Of a stretch of DNA of 64,000 nucleotides, positions 17,823 through 26,356 are shown one piece after another. The translations under genes and the position numbers were made by a program. Each line of letters begins with the position of its first letter. Position 1 is the first letter of the stretch. The stretch covers positions 124,001-188,000 of the forward strand of contig CAVQRC010000004.1 in the NCBI GenBank assembly GCA_963715045.1, written 5' to 3'. Source of the DNA: CAVQRC01 sp963715045. Its GTDB lineage: Bacteria > Planctomycetota > Planctomycetia > Pirellulales > Lacipirellulaceae. The notes beneath the pieces were generated by a model. It made no database searches, was not told where the DNA came from, and was given only the letters and a program-made list of their open reading frames with translations.

Positions 17823-18632
17823 ATGATCAAGAAATCTCTCCTCGTTCTGTGCGGCGTCGGCCTGCTGACAGTCATCCTGTTTGGCCGGGACGCCGCGAGC
17901 TACCTGGGCACCGGATACGACCGGGTGACCGAGTCGGCCCGGGCAGCCGTACCCACCGAGTTCCAGATTGAGCGGGCTCGGCGGATGGTTAGCGATCTTG
18001 GCCCGGAAATGCGTCGCTGCCGCCACGTAATCGCCAAGGAAGAGGTAGAAGTCGAGCGGCTCACCAGTCAGATCGAGCGGGCCGAGTCCCAGGCAGCCAA
18101 AGACAAAAGCGACCTGTCGCGGTTGCACGCTGACCTGGCAACGGAAAGAGACGTCTATCAGTATGCGGGTCACCGCTTTACGGCCGCCGAAGTGAAGCAG
18201 GATATGGCGCGTCGGCTGGAGCGAATGAAGACGACCGACGCGACGCTGGCCAGTTTCATCGATATGCGGGATGCCCGCCTCCGTAATCTGGAAGCGGCCC
18301 GCAAAAAGTTGATGGCAATGGCCGCCACTCAGCGGCAGCTTGCTGTCGAGGTCGAAAACCTGGAAGCAAAGCTGAAACTCGTGGAAGTTGCCGAGACTTC
18401 AAGTGATTTCAACTTCGACAACAGCAAGCTTGCTCGGGCGAAGGACTTGATCGCCGAGATTCGCACCGACCTGGACGTAGCTGCCAAGCTGGCCAGTGCT
18501 GATGTCGACTTCTCGGGGGAAATCCCCCTGGACGACACCACGCCCGAGAATATCGAGGAGCAAGTCGCCAACTACCTGGGAATTGCCGATCCGACTCCTT
18601 CGGAACTGGCCGAGGCCAGCTATGAGAAGTAG
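17823..18632 (+). CDS. Membrane-anchored coiled-coil protein
   Basis: 269 residues. A signal anchor (LLVLCGVGLLTVILFG, residues 6-21) is followed by a long heptad-rich region (about 45-215) with dense Glu/Arg/Lys/Leu and few Gly or Pro, i.e. a coiled coil facing the periplasm or its planctomycete equivalent. The C-terminal 50 residues are acidic and less ordered. GGAGGG lies 8 bases before the ATG, which settles the start against a much longer upstream reading. First gene of a six-gene co-directional cluster with FHA, kinase and sigma-factor genes, so it may be a structural or sensing component of that pathway. I know no named family. Confidence 0.72.
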   Translation: MIKKSLLVLCGVGLLTVILFGRDAASYLGTGYDRVTESARAAVPTEFQIERARRMVSDLGPEMRRCRHVIAKEEVEVERLTSQIERAESQAAKDKSDLSRLHADLATERDVYQYAGHRFTAAEVKQDMARRLERMKTTDATLASFIDMRDARLRNLEAARKKLMAMAATQRQLAVEVENLEAKLKLVEVAETSSDFNFDNSKLARAKDLIAEIRTDLDVAAKLASADVDFSGEIPLDDTTPENIEEQVANYLGIADPTPSELAEASYEK

Positions 18633-18655
18633 GGTAGCCTGCCGTCGCGGTATCA

Positions 18656-18686
18656 GGCCCCATCCCGACCACGGCCGGGTGGGGCC
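18656..18686. promoter_or_regulatory. Strong hairpin between coiled-coil and FHA genes
   Basis: GGCCCCA (18656-18662) pairs with TGGGGCC (18680-18686); inside, CCCG and CGGG extend the stem past a one-base bulge. It lies 24 bp after the stop of the first gene and about 110 bp before the FHA gene. There is no T-run, so partial termination or mRNA stabilisation is more likely than full termination. Confidence 0.55.
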
Positions 18687-18793
18687 GCAGCCTGGAGTGG
18701 TTTTTCGCGGCCGCGGTGGGTTCCTGGTCCACCAGCGGTTACCCACCAACGTTTCGTTTGCCGCCGCAGGGAAGAAAGAAACCTGGCAGTCCT

Positions 18794-20221
18794 ATGTTTC
18801 AGACTTGGCGCCTTAAACTTCGACAAGCAACGGTTGCCTACCAGCGGGGCGATCTTGACGAAGCACGTGACTTGCTCCAGCAAGATGACCTTCACAGTTT
18901 CCTGCCGGCGAAGAAGCTGGCAGCGAAAGTGGCCAACGAAATCGCCCACCGCGGCCGCAGTCGAGCGGCGCTGGGCGATACGACGGCCGGATGGGGTGAT
19001 CTCCGCAAGGCGGCCGCCTTGGGAGGCGCGAAGTCGGTGGTCGTCGAGGCCCGCGAAGGCCTCATGGCCGATAGTCTCAGCCGGGTGATTCGCCTGCTGA
19101 TCGCCGGTCACGCCGACCTGGCCCTGGCCGGCCTCGGTCGGATCGAACGGCGGCAGGCTCTCTCTCGTGATGCCCTCTCGATACGCTCGCTTGCCGGGCA
19201 TGTCCAGCTCGCGAAAGATGCGAGAGAGAGAGGACGACTGGCCGATGCGGCTGCCGAACTGAAAAAGGCCGAATCGATCGTCGCCACACTCGACGATCCC
19301 TCGCTCATGCAGGCAGTCTGCGGCTGGCGGCAAGAAGTCGAAGCGCTCCAGCAGGACGCCCGCGGTTTGTCTGAACGACTGCATGCCGCCGTGGCCCGGG
19401 AGGATTGGTCTGAGGTGCTCGCCATCGCCGAGACGATGCTCGAGGTCGCTCCCCGTTGGTCGGCCGCGAGAGAAGCCCGCAAGAAGGCCTGGGAAGCGGT
19501 CGGAATGCATGTGACACAAGTCCATCGACCTTCACGTAATCACATCGGCTGGGTTGCCCTGCATCGTGATCCGGCCCCCCTCAGCACCCGCGGCGGGGCT
19601 CGCAACAGCCAAGAAGATACCGTGAGCAAACGAACGCCAGGTCAGGTGCTTCAAATGTGGGTGGACGCCGTCGGCGGATTCCTGATCTGTCTGGGCGACG
19701 AGATCGTCCTCGGCCAACCGTCACAGCAACATTCCGTCGAGGTGCCGATTCTGGGCGACCTCTCCCGCCGCCACGCGATCATTCGACGCGACGGAGGAGC
19801 TTACATCCTCGAACCTGTGCACCGCACCACGCTCAATGAGCATGAACTGAAGGGACCCGCCGTTCTCCAGGACGGGGCGATGATTCAACTCGGAGAAAGT
19901 GTCCGGATTCGGTTTCGCCGGCCTCATGCTCTGAGCGCGACAGCCCGGCTGGAATTTGTCAGTCACCATAAGACCGAGCCGGGCTGCGACGCGGTGCTGC
20001 TGATGGCCGAGACGTGTGTGCTCGGTCCCCAGCCGCACAGCCATGTTCGTTGCAAGAACTGGGAACAAGACATTGTGTTGTTTCGCCGCGGCTCCGGGAT
20101 GGCTTGCCGGGCGAAAGGTACGTTCCAGATAGATGGAGAAGGGGTCGAGTCGTGTGGTCCGATTACGCCGCAGTCCCGCATCGAAGGCGACGACTTCTGC
20201 GTGACGCTCGAAGCCGTGTAA
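18794..20221 (+). CDS. FHA-domain protein with helical N-terminal half
   Basis: 475 residues from ATG 18794. Residues 1-240 are alpha-helical with TPR-like repeats (AYQRGDLDEARDLL, ADAAAELKKAESI). Residues about 295-378 are an FHA domain: the LGQPSQQ loop, DLSRRHAII with the phosphothreonine-binding Ser-Arg-Arg-His, and the NEHEL turn. Residues 385-475 look like a second, degenerate FHA fold (CVLGPQPHSHV). FHA domains bind phosphothreonine, and a Ser/Thr kinase gene follows directly, so this is the probable reader or adaptor for that kinase. A longer start at 18716 adds residues with no family character. No membrane segment seen. Confidence 0.82.
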   Translation: MFQTWRLKLRQATVAYQRGDLDEARDLLQQDDLHSFLPAKKLAAKVANEIAHRGRSRAALGDTTAGWGDLRKAAALGGAKSVVVEAREGLMADSLSRVIRLLIAGHADLALAGLGRIERRQALSRDALSIRSLAGHVQLAKDARERGRLADAAAELKKAESIVATLDDPSLMQAVCGWRQEVEALQQDARGLSERLHAAVAREDWSEVLAIAETMLEVAPRWSAAREARKKAWEAVGMHVTQVHRPSRNHIGWVALHRDPAPLSTRGGARNSQEDTVSKRTPGQVLQMWVDAVGGFLICLGDEIVLGQPSQQHSVEVPILGDLSRRHAIIRRDGGAYILEPVHRTTLNEHELKGPAVLQDGAMIQLGESVRIRFRRPHALSATARLEFVSHHKTEPGCDAVLLMAETCVLGPQPHSHVRCKNWEQDIVLFRRGSGMACRAKGTFQIDGEGVESCGPITPQSRIEGDDFCVTLEAV

Positions 20222-20299
20222 ACACGGCGGCGAGACCAGCCACAGGGAGCGGGTGGGGATGCGTGAGCGGCCCTCCTGCAGCGAAACTGGACAGACGTA

Positions 20300-20317
20300 A
20301 GCGTAGACCGCTACGCT
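20300..20317. promoter_or_regulatory. Short perfect hairpin upstream of the kinase gene
   Basis: AGCGTAG (20300-20306) and CTACGCT (20311-20317) form a 7-bp stem with an ACCG loop. It lies 79 bp after the FHA stop and 20-75 bp before the two possible kinase starts. No T-run follows; a role in processing or translation control is possible. Confidence 0.5.
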
Positions 20318-20390
20318 AGAAAAGCATTCAGGTGCCATGAATTTAAGAGCACCCAATTCCGAGCCCGCCAGGGAAAAACGCGGTGCCGCG

Positions 20391-22376
20391 ATGAAATTCA
20401 CCTATGCCAGCGGGTCCAGGCCTGTCGAGGGCTACACGGTCAAACGCGGCGTGGGCCGCGGGGGATTCGGAGAGGTCTATTACGGCACCAGCGACGCCGG
20501 AAAGGAAGTGGCCCTCAAGCTCATCCGCCGCAACCTCGACGTCGAGTTGCGGGGCGTCAAGCACTGTTTGAATCTCAAGCATCCGAACCTGATTGCCCTC
20601 TACGACATCCGCACCGACGAGCTCGACGACCGGTGGGTCGTCATGGAGTATGTGTCGGGTGAGTCGCTGGAAGATGCGATCGAACGGAATCCCAACGGAA
20701 TGCCCGAAGAGGAAGTGCTTCGCTGGATGCACGGCATCTGTGCCGGAGTCGCTTACCTTCACGATCACGGTATCGTGCATCGGGATCTCAAGCCGGGCAA
20801 CATCTTCAGTGACGAAGGCGTCGTCAAGATCGGCGACTACGGACTCAGCAAATTCATCTCCTGCAGCCGTCGCAGTGGCCAGACCGAGAGTGTCGGTACG
20901 GTGCATTACATGGCCCCCGAGATTTCCAACGGGAGGTACGGTCGCGAGATCGATACCTATGCTCTCGGCATCATTCTGTTCGAAATGCTCACCGGTCACG
21001 TTCCGTTCGAAGGGGAGAGCGTGGGTGAAGTGTTGATGAAACACCTCACGGCCGAGCCCGATTTGACCCGCCTCACACCGCCGTATCGCGGCATCGTGGA
21101 GCGGGCGCTTACCAAGGATCCGGAACTCCGTCTGAACAGTGTGGGAGAACTTCGGGCACTGCTGCCCCCCGCGACCGAGAGCACGCATGCGGGCTTCACA
21201 ATTCCCGTGCAGCGGTCCCCGGTGAAGTCGCTCGAGGACGACCTCGAGGCAGCCACGGCTGCTGTCACGCAGGACGAACATGATGAGTACATCGAGGTCA
21301 CCGAAGACGAAGAGCCGGTCCTCAAAGCGGTGCGTAATGCCTGGAACTCCGTGGAACGACAATGGACGGCATCCAGCATTCCACCGATTCTTCGCGTCGC
21401 CATCATTGGCTGTATTGTCGTGCTGCTGGCCGTCACGGTTGAGGCGTGGATCGCGGGACTGTTCGTCGCGTTCGTGATTTACGGCATCTACTGGACGATT
21501 CGCGCCGTGGTGATTCAGCCAGAGCCCAAAAAACGTCTGATCCGCAAGCCACGGCCCGAGGCAAAGCCGGTTCCCGTCGCCACGGCAGACTTTCGCGACG
21601 AGACCATCAACCAACCGCAAGTCGATCCGCCGGTCAGACCGGCTCGCACCGATCCCTCCCAGCAACGCCGCCACCGCCGCCAACACCGCAAGAGCCATCG
21701 CGAACAGCTCAGCCGCCTCGTGGCTCGAAAATCGGATCGCACCCGACTGACCGAACTCATGGGATCGATGCTGGTGTCACCCGTGATCGTAGCGATCGTG
21801 GCCCTGATCGCCCTGGTGCTCTCTGGCAATGAGCTCTCTTGGCCGAACTACGCCTGGCTGACCGTCGTCGGCGTGCTCACCAGTTGGGCCGTGATGATGC
21901 CCGCCAAATTCTTCGAAGGCCGGATCGACGATCAGTCACCCAAGCGATTCATCATGCTCGTGATGGGGGTCCTGGTGGGTCTCGCGGCGTTCACGCTCGA
22001 CCGCTGGCTGTACGTCGATCTGCCCTACAACCAGGACCTGACCGCTCCCATCGGCGATACGCTGACCGGAGAAGTCTTTCCTTCACTGGTGGCCAAACAA
22101 GGGCGGGGAATCCCGCTCGAACTCTATCTGGGTTATTTCGGCGGATTGTTTCTGATTGTTCGCTGGTGGGCACAAACCGAATGGGCACGCGGTACGCGAT
22201 TGAGCCTGTGGTCGGTCTTCGTATGCGTCGGCTTCGCCTACCTGATGCACCTGTTGTGGCATTTTCCCCAGCCTGCCGGGATGCTCGTGGCCGGAGTGGC
22301 AGCCGTGTCGATCCAATTCTCGAGCCCCTGGCTATCCAAACGCAGGCAGCGGGACTTGTTGCAGAAAGTGGCCTGA
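20391..22376 (+). CDS. Ser/Thr protein kinase with polytopic membrane C-terminal half
   Basis: 661 residues from ATG 20391; an upstream ATG at 20337 adds 18 residues outside the fold. Kinase domain 14-275: GVGRGGFGEVYYG phosphate loop, Lys43, HRDLKPGN (130-137), DYG in place of DFG (149-151) and APE (175-177), so it should be active. After an acidic linker come two hydrophobic helices (about 345-385), an Arg/His-rich basic loop, and about six further membrane segments to the C terminus. A cytoplasmic kinase followed by a many-pass membrane module is unusual; most planctomycete kinases have one helix. The FHA gene upstream and the sigma gene downstream suggest a membrane-signal-to-transcription pathway. 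Confidence 0.88.
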   Translation: MKFTYASGSRPVEGYTVKRGVGRGGFGEVYYGTSDAGKEVALKLIRRNLDVELRGVKHCLNLKHPNLIALYDIRTDELDDRWVVMEYVSGESLEDAIERNPNGMPEEEVLRWMHGICAGVAYLHDHGIVHRDLKPGNIFSDEGVVKIGDYGLSKFISCSRRSGQTESVGTVHYMAPEISNGRYGREIDTYALGIILFEMLTGHVPFEGESVGEVLMKHLTAEPDLTRLTPPYRGIVERALTKDPELRLNSVGELRALLPPATESTHAGFTIPVQRSPVKSLEDDLEAATAAVTQDEHDEYIEVTEDEEPVLKAVRNAWNSVERQWTASSIPPILRVAIIGCIVVLLAVTVEAWIAGLFVAFVIYGIYWTIRAVVIQPEPKKRLIRKPRPEAKPVPVATADFRDETINQPQVDPPVRPARTDPSQQRRHRRQHRKSHREQLSRLVARKSDRTRLTELMGSMLVSPVIVAIVALIALVLSGNELSWPNYAWLTVVGVLTSWAVMMPAKFFEGRIDDQSPKRFIMLVMGVLVGLAAFTLDRWLYVDLPYNQDLTAPIGDTLTGEVFPSLVAKQGRGIPLELYLGYFGGLFLIVRWWAQTEWARGTRLSLWSVFVCVGFAYLMHLLWHFPQPAGMLVAGVAAVSIQFSSPWLSKRRQRDLLQKVA

Positions 22377-22442
22377 AGACTCTGAACCGTGTCGGCGGCC
22401 CGGGCCCCTCGCCCGATTTCGCCGCATAAAAGGTGACATAAA

Positions 22443-23528
22443 ATGGCACGTTTCGTCCTGAGTGGATTCGTGTTGATGATCGTGGGCACCGTGCTGGTGA
22501 GCATGATCGCACTGATCGCCCATCGTCCCACCCGGAAAATCGGTTTAGGCATGTTGCTGTGCTCGATCGTCTTGCCAGTCTTGCTCGTCGGCGGGGTCAC
22601 GTGGAAGTGGAACAGCTCCCGCGATCGTTCCCCACCGCCACCCAGCCACGTTGTTCACGGCGACCGATCTCATTCGCAAACGGTCGTCATCCGCACTCGG
22701 CCCGCGCCGCGAGGGGATCAGATCACGACGCTGATTGCCGAATCGGCGGAGGATCTGGAGGCCCCTCGAATCGACCTGGACGCCCCGAATCCTCCGCCAC
22801 CGGTAGGCTTGCCGCCAGCTCCCCGGGAGCCGGAGCCGCCTGTTGCGAATGCCCCGCGGGTCGCGCAGGCGGAGCGGCAGACCGCGATTTCCGCTCCCGT
22901 TCGTCCCTCGTCTCCCCAGGCCGAGCGGCCCGGCGAAAACTCCCAACAGCAGCTCCCCTCCTGGGTTTCGGGGGCAAAATCCAGCCGCGGTACCGAGCGC
23001 TGGACGGAAGTCGTTACGTCCAGCCCGGTCGACGGCAGCAAATACGCCCAGCGTGAGCTGGACGAGTTGATCACCGTCGCGGCGGGGCACGTTCTCGACG
23101 ACGTTCTGGGCGATCACGTGCTCGAGAGCAAGCCGCCGCAAATTCAGTTGCAGCATGCACGTCGCGAGCTGGCTGCTCTCGGTATCGGCCCCCGCGAAAT
23201 CCGTCGCCGCTTCGTGACCGAAGAATTCATCGAAACGCGATGGTCTGAAGCCCTGGCATCGGAGATGCAGGTCGTGCACTTGAAACTCGAATTCGAGCCC
23301 ACGCAGCGTGACGAGCTGCTGGCACGCTGGCAGGCCGTCGAGTCCGAGCGGCGGTTAGGCAAGGTTGGCATGATCGGCACGAGTCTGTTGGTGCTGCTGG
23401 CCGGCTTCTACTCGGCGCTGCGGATCGATACGGCGACCAAGGGCTACTACAGCAAGCGGTTGCTTCTAGGCGCGACTCTGGTGACAATAGCCGTCGCCGC
23501 TGTGAACGTCCTGCTCTTCACCCGATGA
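22443..23528 (+). CDS. Membrane protein with proline-rich linker, unknown function
   Basis: 361 residues. Two N-terminal membrane helices (about 5-27 and 33-53), a long Pro/Ala/Arg-rich linker (60-180), a helical soluble domain (about 195-300) with ARRELAALGIGPREIRRRF, then two C-terminal membrane helices (306-325, 337-358). It lies 66 bp after the kinase gene, and its stop overlaps a possible upstream ATG of the sigma gene as ATGA (23525-23528). The layout suits a scaffold or a kinase substrate at the membrane. I do not recognise a family; confidence is in the gene, not in the role. Confidence 0.7.
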   Translation: MARFVLSGFVLMIVGTVLVSMIALIAHRPTRKIGLGMLLCSIVLPVLLVGGVTWKWNSSRDRSPPPPSHVVHGDRSHSQTVVIRTRPAPRGDQITTLIAESAEDLEAPRIDLDAPNPPPPVGLPPAPREPEPPVANAPRVAQAERQTAISAPVRPSSPQAERPGENSQQQLPSWVSGAKSSRGTERWTEVVTSSPVDGSKYAQRELDELITVAAGHVLDDVLGDHVLESKPPQIQLQHARRELAALGIGPREIRRRFVTEEFIETRWSEALASEMQVVHLKLEFEPTQRDELLARWQAVESERRLGKVGMIGTSLLVLLAGFYSALRIDTATKGYYSKRLLLGATLVTIAVAAVNVLLFTR

Positions 23529-23656
23529 GCGGGCGATATTTGTGCCCCCGCTGGCACCACACCGATCCTCGCGATCACCGAGTCGGACGCGGCCAGAGCG
23601 CCTGCGGATCCATGCGACGACAGGCGGACCTTGTTCCCAACCGTTTCGATCGTGCC

Positions 23657-24295
23657 ATGTCGTCCTCAGAAAATTTGTTGATCGAGGGGGTCCGTGAGGG
23701 CAAGCCCGACGCGTGGAATGCCCTGATCGCCGAGTACGAAGGAAGGTTGCTGGCATTCGTCGAGAGCCGGTTGCGTCGCCGGGCGGCGAGCGAGGACGTG
23801 GTTCAGGAAACATTCGTCGGCTTCCTGACGAGTCTGCCCAACTTCGACAAGACGCGGCCGCTGGAAAGCTATCTGTTCTCCATCGCCGCCCACAAGCTGA
23901 CCGATTATCTTCGCCGCGAAGGTCGCCGCCCGACCATTCCGCTGTCGACTGCCAATCAACACGAGGCCGACTGGGATCTGCCCGGTTCGGCTCGCAAAGC
24001 CAGCAGTATGATGCGCAGCCGCGAACGCAGAGGCCTCGAGGAACAGGCCCTGGCCGACGGAATTGCTCTGCAGATTGCCAATTGGCGAAAGAAAGGCGAC
24101 TTCAGCAAGATTCAATGCATGGAGTTGCTCTTCAACCAAGGCGTCGCCAACAAGGAAGTCGCGAATCTGCTCGGTCTTACCGAACAGCAGGTGGCCAATT
24201 TCAAGTACGACTTTCTGGAACGCCTCCGCAAGCATGTGCGGCGGGCCAACCTCTCGCCCGACGTCTTCCCTGAACTGCACGAAGAAGATTCCTGA
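23657..24295 (+). CDS. ECF-like RNA polymerase sigma factor
   Basis: 212 residues from ATG 23657. Region 2 is clear (DVVQETFVGFLTSLPNFDK, then LFSIAAHKLTDYLRREGRRP), and region 4 is the helix-turn-helix with NKEVANLLGLTEQQVANFKYDFLERL. Between them the linker is longer than usual. A start at 23525 would overlap the upstream gene by ATGA but adds 44 residues without family character. The next gene, 34 bp on, encodes a short anti-sigma-like zinc protein. As the fifth gene of the FHA-kinase cluster it is the likely transcriptional output of that pathway. Confidence 0.85.
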   Translation: MSSSENLLIEGVREGKPDAWNALIAEYEGRLLAFVESRLRRRAASEDVVQETFVGFLTSLPNFDKTRPLESYLFSIAAHKLTDYLRREGRRPTIPLSTANQHEADWDLPGSARKASSMMRSRERRGLEEQALADGIALQIANWRKKGDFSKIQCMELLFNQGVANKEVANLLGLTEQQVANFKYDFLERLRKHVRRANLSPDVFPELHEEDS

Positions 24296-24329
24296 GCAAT
24301 CATCGACGTGCTTCGCAGAGCGGGAAATC

Positions 24330-24746
24330 ATGATCAGCCGATTTACGATTACCGACCTCGAAGGCTTTCTCGATGAGGCCCTTCCTCCCGAGATGATGGC
24401 CTCGATCGAAGATGCACTCCGCGACGATCCCCAACTCGCTGAGCGACTCGGAGAAGTCATCGGGCGGCGCGACGCGGGTGTGCATACCGTCGGCGCGATC
24501 TGGAGACGACATCGCCTCAGTTGCCCCTCCCGGCAGGAGCTCGGCAGCTATCTGCTCGGAGTGCTGGATAATGATCTGGCCGGATACATCCAGTTTCATC
24601 TCGAAGTCGTGCATTGCCGATTCTGCGCAGCGAACCTCCAGGACCTCACGATGCAGCAGGCCAGTAGTGAGCAGCCCTCGACGGCGACACGCCGCAGCAA
24701 GTACTTTCAGTCGAGTGCAGGTTATCTCTCGAGCCACGATTCCTGA
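24330..24746 (+). CDS. Anti-sigma-like zinc-finger protein
   Basis: 138 residues. An N-terminal helical segment ITDLEGFLDEALPPEMMASIE is followed by a domain with SRQELGSYLLGVLDNDLAGY and then a His-x-x-x-x-His-Cys-x-x-Cys cluster (HLEVVHCRFC), which resembles the zinc site of ZAS anti-sigma factors. There is no membrane helix, so it would act in the cytoplasm on the sigma factor encoded 34 bp upstream. The last 25 bp overlap, tail to tail, the end of the convergent gene at 24722. The pairing is inferred from position and the zinc-like motif. Confidence 0.65.
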   Translation: MISRFTITDLEGFLDEALPPEMMASIEDALRDDPQLAERLGEVIGRRDAGVHTVGAIWRRHRLSCPSRQELGSYLLGVLDNDLAGYIQFHLEVVHCRFCAANLQDLTMQQASSEQPSTATRRSKYFQSSAGYLSSHDS

Positions 24747-26356
24747 CGCGGCCACGGCGTGCTCATCAGAGTCTGCAGTTTGTCGACCGGGAACAGGCAG
24801 AACGAAAACTCCCGTGTTCCCAGCAGCGCGACGACCCGCTGCTCGCGGCGAGCTGTGGCTTGCTGGGTTTCCCAATATTGCCGCTGCGTGCCGGTCAGTT
24901 TGCTGAGGGCATCGTTCGCAGCCTGGATCGCTCCATGTCTGTGGCTGGCATTCGTCGGAGTCTTCTCGGTAGCGATCCACTGTTGCTTCAGGGCAATCCA
25001 GTGATCCGCCTCGAGCGGTACCGGATCCGACGAGTTGGCCAGGATCGCTTCGGGATGAAATCGAAGGTCTCGCAGGCGGCGGTGGGCGGTTCGCAGCCGA
25101 TCCTCGGAATCGAATGGCAAGTCGAGAGGAAGCCGTAGAGTTGCCGAAACGGTCGCGTAGCGTGGTGGAGATATGCCCAGGTACGCAACCATGATCGCGT
25201 CGGTTACTTCGTCGTATTTCGAACCGCCGATGCCGTGGACAAACAGATCGCCCAGGAACAGCCGCGCAAACAAGGTGGTGGTCAAGGCGCGGGTGCGAAT
25301 CTTCACTCCCCTCTCGGCGATCGCGTGGAGGGCGTCCACGACCGCGGCCAGGTTGTCAGGTTCATGGCACGCAACAGAAACAGAAGTAGCCCAGTCGTAT
25401 CGGTTGCCGATCTCGATCCGATCCGACGTGGAACGTACGAACAGCGCTCGCCGCTGCGGGCTTTGGGAGTGCCAGATCCAAAGGGGAACCTCGCACCAGC
25501 CATCATCCGCGGTGAGGTCGGGCAAGGGCTGGGCCTGGTTGCGTATCCGATGTCCGCGGCGATAATCGGCCAGGGCTCGGTTGTAGACTTCGCGGAGTTC
25601 CGTCGCCGTGCACAGCAAGTGTGCGATGAAATAACGAAACGCGGGGAGCTTCGATAATTCGCTCAGCGGCAGTTCGAGCGTTGCCAATCCGAACTGCGCT
25701 TCGAAGGCATGGCGTCCTTCCGCGATCGCTTGCCCCAGTTTCTGCCCGTCACGACTTCGCTCGAGCGTTCGCTCCCACAAGTCGGCCAGGCAAGCCGTGA
25801 CTCCCATCGCCCGCATCCGCTTCACGACCTCGACCCCGAAGTGACGAAAGGTCTCGTCATCGAGAATCTCGCGCTCCTCGTACGGGACGCGGGGACCTGC
25901 CGTGTCCAAAGGCACCAGCTCGACGCGCGGATTCGTCAGCGATCCGCCAGGAACGGCGATGGCTGGTCTGGCGGTGACGTCCGTATCGATTACGAGATTC
26001 ACGCCGGTTCCGGCAACTTCCGCTGCCAGTTGCGTTACCGCCGAGTTCTTGAACCACACACCCGGATGAAACAGCTCGGGCTGGTGGCCACCGAGAACAA
26101 TCGGGCCGGCCGGGTCGGCACGGGGTGCGTTTCGATAGCGACTCGTGTAAGCGACGGCTCGGTCGAGAAACTCGCGCCGGGCTGCAGTTCGAAGTTTCGA
26201 GAGTGGTTGCCCACCAACAGGAACATGGCAGGCGTCAAGTTGTGCGCGATTCTCCCGGACCTCCTCGGCAACTTGGGGAACTGTCGGCAACGCCAGGATA
26301 CCCCCATCCCGTTGCGGTGCACGGACCGCGGGCCGCCGCGCGTCAAAATTCAACAT
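24722..26356 (-). CDS. Conserved-looking protein of unknown function (weak BshC resemblance)
   Basis: About 544 residues from ATG 26356. The ribosome site GAGGT precedes this ATG, which overlaps the stop of the upstream glycosyltransferase gene within ATGTTGA, arguing against the ATG at 26389. No signal peptide or membrane helix. The N-terminal part has LGGHQPELFHPGVWFKN, and the later part FVHGIGGSKYDEVTD; both recall the nucleotide-binding-like fold of bacillithiol synthase BshC, but only weakly. The C-terminal region is charged and helical. Translational coupling with the GT2 gene suggests a shared process. I would not transfer a function. Confidence 0.7.
   Translation of the reverse strand: MLNFDARRPAVRAPQRDGGILALPTVPQVAEEVRENRAQLDACHVPVGGQPLSKLRTAARREFLDRAVAYTSRYRNAPRADPAGPIVLGGHQPELFHPGVWFKNSAVTQLAAEVAGTGVNLVIDTDVTARPAIAVPGGSLTNPRVELVPLDTAGPRVPYEEREILDDETFRHFGVEVVKRMRAMGVTACLADLWERTLERSRDGQKLGQAIAEGRHAFEAQFGLATLELPLSELSKLPAFRYFIAHLLCTATELREVYNRALADYRRGHRIRNQAQPLPDLTADDGWCEVPLWIWHSQSPQRRALFVRSTSDRIEIGNRYDWATSVSVACHEPDNLAAVVDALHAIAERGVKIRTRALTTTLFARLFLGDLFVHGIGGSKYDEVTDAIMVAYLGISPPRYATVSATLRLPLDLPFDSEDRLRTAHRRLRDLRFHPEAILANSSDPVPLEADHWIALKQQWIATEKTPTNASHRHGAIQAANDALSKLTGTQRQYWETQQATARREQRVVALLGTREFSFCLFPVDKLQTLMSTPWPRQESWLER

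Noticed and set aside
20343..21698. 451-codon minus-strand frame over the kinase gene
   Set aside because: Shadow of a clear Ser/Thr kinase; composition shows no protein-like features.
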